Assembly (NCBI RefSeq): GCF_017741815.1
Contig: NZ_JAGHMF010000022.1
Coordinates: 1-64,000 of the forward strand
Direction of reading: 5' to 3'
DNA from: Rhizobium sp. 16-488-2b
Lineage (GTDB): Bacteria > Pseudomonadota > Alphaproteobacteria > Rhizobiales > Rhizobiaceae
DNA: 64,000 bases
Part shown: in pieces, positions 58,139 through 64,000 of the stretch
How the letters are laid out: each line of letters begins with the position of its first letter
How positions within the stretch are numbered: the first letter of the stretch is position 1
Notes under the pieces: generated by a model
Database searches by the model: none
Seen by the model: only the letters and a program-made list of their open reading frames with translations
Told to the model about the DNA's origin: nothing
Position numbers and translations under genes: made by a program

Positions 58139-58918
58139 ATGACCAAGCCCATCGTCGCCGTTCCCGCCGATATCCGCAGCTTTGACGGCGCCACCTGGCA
58201 TGCCGTGCAGCACCAATATGTCCGTGCCGCGCTGAATGCCTCCGGCGTCATGGCCTTCATCATCCCGGCCTTCGAGGAAGGCTACGACATCGACGCCATT
58301 CTCGACCGCGTCGACGGCGTCCTCGTCTCCGGCTCGGCCAGCAACGTCCACCCCGCCCGCTACGGCAAGGAGGCAACCGAGGCCGACGGCCCCTTCGACC
58401 CCGCCCGCGACGCGACCTCGCTGCCGCTCATCCGCCGCGCCATCGACCGCGCCATCCCGCTGCTCGCCATTTGCCGCGGTATCCAGGAACTGAACGTCGC
58501 GCTGGGCGGCACGCTCGCCAGCGAGATCCAGGACCAGCCCGGCATCTGGGACCACCGCAAGCCGGATAATGTCGACCGCGACGGCATGTACGCCATCCGC
58601 CAGAACGTCATCGTCAGGGAAGGTTCCTGCATCGCAGGCATCGTCGGATCGGGCGAGATCAAGGTGAACTCGCTGCACCGCCAGGCGATCGCCGAGACAG
58701 CACCCCGTCTTGCCGTGGAAGCGGTCGCCGAGGACGGCACGGTCGAGGCCGTGTCCGTCATCGACGCAAAAGCCTTTGCCGTCGGCGTGCAATGGCATCC
58801 CGAATACTGGGCCGAAACCGACAAGCCCTCCAACCAGCTCTTCACCGCCTTCGGCGACGCCGTCCGCGACTATGCCGCAAGCAAGCTGCCGGCCAAGGCT
58901 ACGAAGGTGGTGGCGTAG
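58139..58918 (+). CDS. Gamma-glutamyl-GABA hydrolase-like class I glutamine amidotransferase
   Basis: A 259-residue PuuD-type (peptidase C26) enzyme. The nucleophile Cys112 in LLAICRGIQELNVALGG and the His220/Glu222 pair in VQWHPEYW form the triad. It should split gamma-glutamyl amides such as gamma-glutamyl-GABA in polyamine breakdown. No puuA-like glutamate ligase is adjacent, so it may act on another gamma-glutamyl compound. A TTGACA at 58077 could be a -35 element, but the -10 is weak. Confidence 0.9.
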   Translation: MTKPIVAVPADIRSFDGATWHAVQHQYVRAALNASGVMAFIIPAFEEGYDIDAILDRVDGVLVSGSASNVHPARYGKEATEADGPFDPARDATSLPLIRRAIDRAIPLLAICRGIQELNVALGGTLASEIQDQPGIWDHRKPDNVDRDGMYAIRQNVIVREGSCIAGIVGSGEIKVNSLHRQAIAETAPRLAVEAVAEDGTVEAVSVIDAKAFAVGVQWHPEYWAETDKPSNQLFTAFGDAVRDYAASKLPAKATKVVA

Positions 58919-58921
58919 GCG

Positions 58922-58941
58922 AAGACTTAAGTCTTTGTTTT
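58922..58941 (+). terminator. Possible short terminator
   Basis: AAGAC-TTAA-GTCTT followed by TGTTTT lies just after the amidotransferase stop. The stem is only 5 bp, so it is weak. Confidence 0.4.
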
Positions 58942-58990
58942 ATCGTATGTCGTCGCCGCAAAACCGCTGCACACTTTTGCGCGACATGCT

Positions 58991-59965
58991 TTAGCCCCGC
59001 CGCGCCCAGCGCAGACCGCCCACGACGGCGATGGCGAGAAGCGGCCAGATCGCCCAGAAGGTGCCGTGCCAGGAAAGAAGGTTGATGCCGATCAGCCCAA
59101 GCGCCGAGATGGCAAGCGCCACAAGCCGCGCGTCGTAGCGCTCCTGCAGATGCGCCCAGCGCATCGCCGCGACATAGGCCAGCGCCAGCAGAGGCCAAGC
59201 GGCCCAGAAGACGCCATGCCATGTCAGCGTGTTGATGACGACGAGTGCTGCGGCGATCACGCCGAGCACCGCAAGGTTTCGCCGCTGATCCGGTAATGGC
59301 GCTGCTTGTTGGCCTAGCAACACGCCCCCTCGCCCACCTGACAACGGCCCCGGCTTCGTCGATTGAGCCTCAGCGCCCGACGGCGACCCAGCGGCATGCG
59401 CATCACCCCCAGTCGCCCGCGCGGCGTCCCCTTCCCCGATCCTGACCGCATAGCTCGGCACCGCCTCGGCCACGTTCTTCACGCTTAGCGGCCCGAGAAA
59501 ATCGAACCCGACAGCCACCTTGTTGCGCACCTGATCGTAAACCGTGTTCGAGATCACCACGCCGCCGGCCGGCGCCTGCGCCTGCAGCCGCGCGGCGATA
59601 TTGACGCCGTCGCCATAGATATCGCTGCCCTCGACGATCACGTCGCCAAGATTGATGCCGATGCGAAACAGCATGCGCCCATCGGCGGGCCGGGCGTCAT
59701 TCAGCCCCGCGAGTTCGTTCTGCACGTCGACGGCGGCGCGCACTGCCTCGACCACGCTCGGAAACTCGGCGATCAACCCATCGCCCCAGGTATTGACCAC
59801 CCGTCCGCCATGCGCCTCGATCAGCCGGGACATCCGGTCGCGATACCGCTTCAGCGTCTCGAGCGTCCCCTCCTCGTCGACGCCCATCAGCCGCGTATAG
59901 TCCTGCACATCCGCCGAAAAGATCGTCGTCAGCTTGCGCTGCGTCTCACTCGAACTATCCGCCAC
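58991..59965 (-). CDS. Class III adenylate/guanylate cyclase with C-terminal membrane repeats
   Basis: About 324 residues. The cyclase domain (TTIFSADVQDYTRLMG, NTWGDGLIAEF, INLGDVIVEGSDIYGDGVNIAARLQ) fills residues 1-180. A Ser/Gly/Ala-rich linker follows. The end is a duplicated membrane module: NTLTWHGVFWAAWPLLALAY and NLLSWHGTFWAIWPLLAIAV, each with a preceding helix. I choose the GTG at 59965, which has GGGGGAGG 4-5 bases upstream; ATG at 59983 is possible. It is a likely cAMP producer tied to the membrane. Confidence 0.85.
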   Translation of the reverse strand: MADSSSETQRKLTTIFSADVQDYTRLMGVDEEGTLETLKRYRDRMSRLIEAHGGRVVNTWGDGLIAEFPSVVEAVRAAVDVQNELAGLNDARPADGRMLFRIGINLGDVIVEGSDIYGDGVNIAARLQAQAPAGGVVISNTVYDQVRNKVAVGFDFLGPLSVKNVAEAVPSYAVRIGEGDAARATGGDAHAAGSPSGAEAQSTKPGPLSGGRGGVLLGQQAAPLPDQRRNLAVLGVIAAALVVINTLTWHGVFWAAWPLLALAYVAAMRWAHLQERYDARLVALAISALGLIGINLLSWHGTFWAIWPLLAIAVVGGLRWARRG

Positions 59966-60000
59966 CTCGCCTCCCCCTCGCATGATCTCGTGGTTGCATC

Positions 60001-60190
60001 CTAGCGCCAAGTGTCCATGAAAGTCGAGCAAATGGGACCGTGCTTAGATCCTCGGGACGAGCCCGAGGATGACGTCGAGAGGATGTTTGCCGCGGTGTTT
60101 CAGTAGGTTACTGGCGGCATCCACTCACGCAACCGTCATCCTCGGGCTCGTCCCGAGCATCTAAGCACTCATCCAAGAATGCAACGGAGA
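60001..60190. repeat. Long inverted-repeat element, copy 1
   Basis: A ~190-bp element containing outward arms built from GTGCTTAGATCCTCGGG...GAGGATGACG (about 60039-60074) and the complementary CGTCATCCTCGGG...ATCTAAGCAC (about 60134-60168). Each arm also carries its own CCTCGGG/CCCGAGG hairpin. It resembles palindromic repeats scattered in Rhizobiaceae. Copy 2 starts at 60297. Confidence 0.8.
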
Positions 60191-60296
60191 TGGGGAAAGC
60201 GGGACGACGCCCATAGACGAGCCTGTCATTGCAGACGTTGGCCGATCTTTGGCGTGGCCTACCCGCTGCCGACGAGACGACACTGCTGACTTCTTG

Positions 60297-60486
60297 CTGG
60301 CGCCAAGTGTCCATGGAAGTCGAGCAAGCGGGACCGTGCTTAGATCCTCGGGGCGAGCCCGAGGATGACGTCGAAAGGATGTTTTCCCCGGCGTTTCAAT
60401 AGGTTACGGAGATGCGCCATTTACTCAGCCGTCATCCTCGGGCTCGTCCCGAGGATCTAAGCACGCATCCAAGAATGCAACGGGAG
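60297..60486. repeat. Long inverted-repeat element, copy 2
   Basis: The second copy in the same orientation, starting GGCGCCAAGTGTCCATG and ending in GAATGCAACGGGAG. It matches copy 1 over nearly its full length with scattered differences; the two are separated by about 106 bp of unrelated sequence without a gene. It ends 51 bp short of the 2-hydroxyacid dehydrogenase stop. Confidence 0.8.
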
Positions 60487-60537
60487 TGGATCAAAGAAGA
60501 GCGCAGCCACAGAGCATACGCACCGCCCCAAAACCCA

Positions 60538-61485
60538 TCACCCCTTGACGGGCGTCTCGGCCACCGGCGTCAGCGGCTTGCGCGCATCGAACCACCCGAC
60601 CAGATTGTCGACCACCAGATCGGCCATCGCATTGCGGGTCGGAACCGAGCCCGAGGCGATGTGCGGCAACAACACGGCGTTCGGGAGCGCCATCAGCGCA
60701 GCCGGCACCGTCGGTTCGTCATAGAACACGTCGAGACCGGCAGCACCCAAGGCACCTGAAGACAGCGCCTCGATCAGCGCATCCTCGTCGACGGTCCAGC
60801 CGCGCCCGACATTGACGAATACGCCATCCGGCCCTAGTGCCTTCAGGATATCGGCATTGACGGTCTTGTGCGTCTGTGGCGTCTTCGGGACGATCGCGAT
60901 CATCGTATCGACGGCTTCGGCGAGACCCTCCAGCGTCGGATAGTGATCGTAGGGCAGCGCCTCGTTGCGCGAGCGGGTGTGGTAGCTGATCTTCACCTTG
61001 AACGGCTCCAGCCGCTTGGCGATCTCCTGGCCGATGCGGCCGAGGCCGTAGAAGCCGACATGGCGGCCCTTCAGCGAGAAACGCGACAGCGGATAGCTCT
61101 GCCCCGGCTTCCAGTTGCCGGCGCGCAGCCAGTTTTCGGCGCGCGGAAATTCGCGGATGGTGTTGAGCAGCAGCCCGATCGCGGTGTCTGCCACTTCGTC
61201 GTTGAGGACGTCAGGTGTGTTGGTGACCACCACGCCCTTGGTCGCGGCATGCCTGGCATCGACGCTGTCATAGCCGACGCCGAAGCTGGAGATCAGCTCC
61301 AGATTGGGCAGCGCATCGATATCGGCGGCGGAGAAGGTGCCCGATACGGCAACGCCGCGAATGCGGCCTGCGGTCTCCGCATCGAGCGACTTGGCGTCGG
61401 CCTCGATGACGTCAAAGCCTTCCTTCAGGCGCGCCAGAACGCGCTCGTGCATTTTCCACGGAACGAGAACAGCGGTACGGGACAT
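60538..61485 (-). CDS. D-2-hydroxyacid dehydrogenase (NAD(P)-dependent)
   Basis: A 315-residue enzyme with the nucleotide-binding GLGRIGQEIAKRL and the catalytic Arg (VNVGRGWTVDEDAL), Glu (FYDEPTVP) and His (LLPHIASGS). It reduces a 2-keto acid such as glyoxylate or hydroxypyruvate, or the reverse. The ATG at 61485 follows AGAGGAAA. It lies 56 bp after the LacI gene and could be in its operon, so LacI may control it. Confidence 0.9.
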   Translation of the reverse strand: MSRTAVLVPWKMHERVLARLKEGFDVIEADAKSLDAETAGRIRGVAVSGTFSAADIDALPNLELISSFGVGYDSVDARHAATKGVVVTNTPDVLNDEVADTAIGLLLNTIREFPRAENWLRAGNWKPGQSYPLSRFSLKGRHVGFYGLGRIGQEIAKRLEPFKVKISYHTRSRNEALPYDHYPTLEGLAEAVDTMIAIVPKTPQTHKTVNADILKALGPDGVFVNVGRGWTVDEDALIEALSSGALGAAGLDVFYDEPTVPAALMALPNAVLLPHIASGSVPTRNAMADLVVDNLVGWFDARKPLTPVAETPVKG

Positions 61486-61541
61486 GACGTTTCCTCTTCG
61501 ATTTGTCGCGCGCCCTGGATGACTTGGGATGAGGGCGGGGA

Positions 61542-62564
61542 TTATGACCGGGGCCGGAAGGGGCTGGTCGATTGGCGGATGCGCATCTCGGGCTTGATGA
61601 GATGGATGCCGTCGGGTTCGTGGCTGCCGGCGAGGCGATCGAGAAGCGCGCGGGCGGCGAGCCGGCCGACTTCGGCCTGGCCGTTCCACACGGTTGTCAG
61701 CGCCGGCATCGAGATCGACGCCTCCTCGAGATCGTCATAACCGGTAACGGAAATATCGGTGCCGGGCACCAGGCCGGCGCGGGCGATGCCGTTCATCAGG
61801 CCGATGGCGACCAGATCGTTCCAGCAGACGGCGGCCGTGGGCTTCTGCGGCAGGGACAGGAAGTGCACCGCCGCCTCGAAGCCGCCCTGCATCGAGCGGG
61901 GGCCCGGAATGCGCAAGCCGGGATCGACCTCGATCTCCGCCTTGCGCAGCGCGTTGACATAGCCCTGGTACCGGTCGCGGCCGGTGGACGTCTGGTCGGT
62001 GCCGCCGATCATGGCGATCGAACGATGGCCGAGGCCGATCAGATGATTGGTGGCAAGCGAGATGCCGTAGCTGTCGTCGCCGCGATAGGTCGGCAGCTCC
62101 GATCCGTCCATCGAGCGGGCGACGAGAATGGCCGGCATGCCGTTGTCCTCGGCAAGCTGCATGTCCTCCGGCGGCGTGCCGATCGCCGGCGACATGATGA
62201 CGCCATCGCCGCCGAGCTGCAGCAGCGTCTCGATGAAAGTGCGCTGCTTTTCGACGGAATCGTAATGGTTGGAGAGAATGAAGGTGTGCCGGCTGCGGTC
62301 GAGCTCGCTTTCGATCGCCTTCAGGATTTCCCCGTAGAACGGGTTCATGATGTCGTGCACGACGACGCCGATGATGCCCGAGCGCGAGGTGCGCAGGCTG
62401 GCGGCGCGGCGATTGTAGATATAGCCGAGCGCGCGCGCCTGTTCCTTGATCTTGTCGCGGGTGGCGCCGGCGACCAGCGGACTGTCGCGGAGCGCCAGGG
62501 ATACGGTTGCGGTGGAAATGCCGAGCGTTTCGGCGATCGTCGAAAGCTTGATCTTCTGCGCCAC
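61542..62564 (-). CDS. LacI-family transcriptional regulator
   Basis: A 340-residue repressor. The helix-turn-helix (LSTIAETLGISTATVSLALRD) and hinge (RAASLRTSRSGIIGVVV) are intact, and residues 60-335 form the sugar-binding core. It is divergent from nothing and precedes the 2-hydroxyacid dehydrogenase on the same strand. It probably responds to a sugar acid or related compound, but the effector is unknown. Confidence 0.92.
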   Translation of the reverse strand: MAQKIKLSTIAETLGISTATVSLALRDSPLVAGATRDKIKEQARALGYIYNRRAASLRTSRSGIIGVVVHDIMNPFYGEILKAIESELDRSRHTFILSNHYDSVEKQRTFIETLLQLGGDGVIMSPAIGTPPEDMQLAEDNGMPAILVARSMDGSELPTYRGDDSYGISLATNHLIGLGHRSIAMIGGTDQTSTGRDRYQGYVNALRKAEIEVDPGLRIPGPRSMQGGFEAAVHFLSLPQKPTAAVCWNDLVAIGLMNGIARAGLVPGTDISVTGYDDLEEASISMPALTTVWNGQAEVGRLAARALLDRLAGSHEPDGIHLIKPEMRIRQSTSPFRPRS

Positions 62565-62648
62565 TGTGCCTCCCGGATCGCGCGGAAGGACTGTGACGCG
62601 CGATGAACATATGCACCCGGCCAGCTGTGAGCCGAGCGTCCTTAAAAT

Positions 62649-62668
62649 GTTTAATTAAAAGATTAAAC
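62649..62668. promoter_or_regulatory. Inverted repeat upstream of the LacI gene
   Basis: GTTTAAT and ATTAAAC form a perfect inverted repeat with a 6-base spacer (TAAAAG), about 85 bp upstream of the LacI ATG. It could be a binding site for LacI or MarR; it lacks the central CG of classical LacI operators. Confidence 0.45.
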
Positions 62669-62700
62669 CGGAGCAGGCAATTTCTAATTTCACAAAACCG

Positions 62701-63213
62701 TCAGATTTCATCCGGCTCGTCGAGCACGATGGCATCGGCCTGCAGATTGCCGTCGATCGCCTTCAGAAGCCGCACCAGATTGCGGATTTCCTTCTCGGAA
62801 AAATCGAGCGTCGCCAGCCGGTCGCAGGCTGTCGCGGCCTGTTCGATGGCAGCAACACTGCCGCGGCCGAGATCGGTGAGGTAGACCTTGGTGAGGCGCG
62901 CGTCGTCGGCATCGGCCTTGCGCTCGAGAAAGCCCTGCGCCTCCATGCGGCCGATCGTGCGCGTCATGGTCGGCGCCTTGACGCCGAGCTTGTGCGCCAA
63001 GGCGCCTGCCGTCATGCCGTCGCTTTCGGCGAGCGACGTGATCACGCCATCCTGCCCGGCATAGAGCCCGCTCTCCAGAAGGTTGCGGGAGAGCACGGTG
63101 CGCATCGAGCGGGCGGCCTGCGTCAAAGCCGGCGAAAGATCGACCACCGTATACTCGGTCTGGTCCTTCTTCTTCGACTTCTGCTTCTTGCCGTCCTTGT
63201 GCTTCTTACCCAT
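62701..63213 (-). CDS. MarR-family regulator with polybasic N-terminus
   Basis: A 170-residue regulator. The first 20 residues are almost all Lys/Gln/Asp (KKHKDGKKQKSKKKDQTEY), followed by the winged-helix core (DGVITSLAESDGMTAGALAHKLGVKAPTMTRTIGRMEAQGF, then RLTKVYLTDLG). The tail is unusual and may tighten DNA binding. The ATG at 63213 has AAAGGGA upstream. It is divergent from the creatininase-family gene and probably controls it. Confidence 0.9.
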   Translation of the reverse strand: MGKKHKDGKKQKSKKKDQTEYTVVDLSPALTQAARSMRTVLSRNLLESGLYAGQDGVITSLAESDGMTAGALAHKLGVKAPTMTRTIGRMEAQGFLERKADADDARLTKVYLTDLGRGSVAAIEQAATACDRLATLDFSEKEIRNLVRLLKAIDGNLQADAIVLDEPDEI

Positions 63214-63321
63214 TGCCGTCCCTTTGATCTTGCCGCGCCCTGCACCCAATTGAGGTTGTGAGGGACGGCAACAGTTTCATTTGGCGCCTAAGCCTTCCTC
63301 CAAATCCATTTTGATTTAAAG

Positions 63322-63336
63322 GCTTATGCATTAAGC
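63322..63336. promoter_or_regulatory. Palindrome in the MarR-creatininase divergent promoter
   Basis: GCTTA-TGCAT-TAAGC has perfect 5-bp arms, about 110 bp from the MarR start and 63 bp from the creatininase ATG. MarR dimers bind such symmetric sites. Confidence 0.5.
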
Positions 63337-63351
63337 ATTGAGATCGTTGCG

Positions 63352-63380
63352 TTATGACATTGCGCATGATCTCGTCATAA
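63352..63380. promoter_or_regulatory. Second inverted repeat in the same promoter region
   Basis: TTATGAC and GTCATAA form perfect 7-bp arms separated by 15 bases. It lies just before the creatininase start and may be a further regulator site. Confidence 0.5.
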
Positions 63381-63398
63381 ACAAGAGGCCTTAGCCGG

Positions 63399-64000
63399 AT
63401 GAACGCGCCAGCGACCGAGTTCGACGACCACGATCCGCAATTTTCTGGTGCGGAGCGCGAGCGGCACATCGTTGTCCTGCCGCTCGGCGCCCATGAACAG
63501 CACGGCCCTCACCTTCCCTTCGATACCGACACGCTGATCGCCGACGGCATCGTTAGCAGGCTCAAAACCGCGCTTCCCAAGACCCTTCCGGTGACCTTCC
63601 TGCCGACGGAATCAGTCGGCTACTCAATCGAGCATATGGATGTGACAGGAACGCAAACGCTATCCTACGGCGAGGCGATCGAACGCTGGCTCGGCATTGC
63701 CGGCAAATTGTCGCGACAGGGCATCCGCAAATTCGTCATGCTCAACGCCCATGGCGGCAATTCTCCGCTGATGACTGTTGTCGCCACCGAAGCCCGCGTG
63801 CGCTTCAACATGCTCGCCGTCGCCACCAGCTGGACCCGCTTCGGCCTGCCCGATGGGGTGATCTCGCCGGAAGAAAAGGCGATCGACATCCACGGCGGCG
63901 ACATCGAGACCTCGGTGATGCTGGCGCTGCACCCGGACAAGGTGGACATGGCGAAAGCCGAGAACTTCCCCTCCCGCCAATCCGACTTCGCCGTCCGCTA
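63399..64000 (+). CDS. Creatininase-family amidohydrolase, 3' end outside the window
   Basis: The first 200 residues of a creatinine amidohydrolase-type enzyme. The metal-binding LGAHEQHGPHLPFDTDTLIADGI and NAHGGNSPLM segments and DIHGGDIETS are intact; these carry the Glu, His and Asp that bind zinc or manganese. It should open a cyclic or linear amide. Relatives include the mycofactocin protease-like MftE group, so creatinine is not certain as substrate. The ATG at 63399 is chosen because the family alignment starts there. The gene runs off the end of the window. Confidence 0.88.
   Translation, partial: MNAPATEFDDHDPQFSGAERERHIVVLPLGAHEQHGPHLPFDTDTLIADGIVSRLKTALPKTLPVTFLPTESVGYSIEHMDVTGTQTLSYGEAIERWLGIAGKLSRQGIRKFVMLNAHGGNSPLMTVVATEARVRFNMLAVATSWTRFGLPDGVISPEEKAIDIHGGDIETSVMLALHPDKVDMAKAENFPSRQSDFAVR

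Noticed and set aside
60001..60486. CRISPR array
   Set aside because: Only two long copies, each internally palindromic, without short regular spacers or cas genes.

Overview
The window looks like chromosomal DNA of a Rhizobium species close to the R. leguminosarum / R. etli group. The basis is high GC content, a glgPBCA-pgm-glgX glycogen cluster, a soxBDAG sarcosine oxidase operon, many transporter binding proteins, class III cyclases, HWE-type kinases, twin rpsU genes and two copies of a RIME-like palindromic repeat. The genus call rests on gene content and protein style, not on a marker gene. No rRNA, tRNA, insertion sequence, prophage or CRISPR array was seen.

Layout. 1-10.3 kb: a dienelactone-hydrolase-like protein, a tctCBA tripartite tricarboxylate transporter, a lone receiver protein, a periplasmic binding protein, a cyclase with TPRs and a TctD/TctE-like two-component pair. 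These probably form a carboxylate uptake and sensing neighbourhood. 10.3-11.1 kb: a vapBC module with a palindromic operator. 11.2-17.8 kb: three adjacent genes (DUF2126 transglutaminase; circularly permuted ATP-grasp fused to alpha-E; second transglutaminase), a conserved but biochemically obscure peptide-ligation/modification cassette and the strongest candidate here for an undescribed system. 17.9-20.5 kb: two Tad-type secreted proteins with duplicated leaders and strong terminators; a third paralogue lies at 43.1-44.3 kb.

20.7-31.9 kb: the glycogen operon, its genes overlapping or spaced by a few bases, with glgX set apart by a RIME-like repeat. 32.0-33.8 kb: a MaoC hydratase, a run of tiny membrane proteins (one broken by a single-base deletion) and a second PIN-type toxin-antitoxin pair. 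33.9-39.0 kb: soxBDAG, for sarcosine catabolism. 39.3-43.1 kb: small conserved genes, a VOC protein and a LysR regulator divergent from a frameshifted short-chain dehydrogenase.

44.5-51.6 kb: two rpsU paralogues facing away from each other across about 700 bp, a TPR lipoprotein, an FAD oxidoreductase, an HWE kinase, a DoxX-like protein, a stray aa3 oxidase subunit IV and a FeeM-like N-acyltransferase. 51.8-57.9 kb: a c-di-GMP phosphodiesterase with a degenerate GGDEF domain, and a TRAP transporter whose dctP converges on dctQM. 58.1-64 kb: a PuuD-like hydrolase, a membrane cyclase with a duplicated C-terminal hairpin, a pair of about 190-bp repeats, a 2-hydroxyacid dehydrogenase, LacI and MarR regulators, and a creatininase-family gene cut by the window end.
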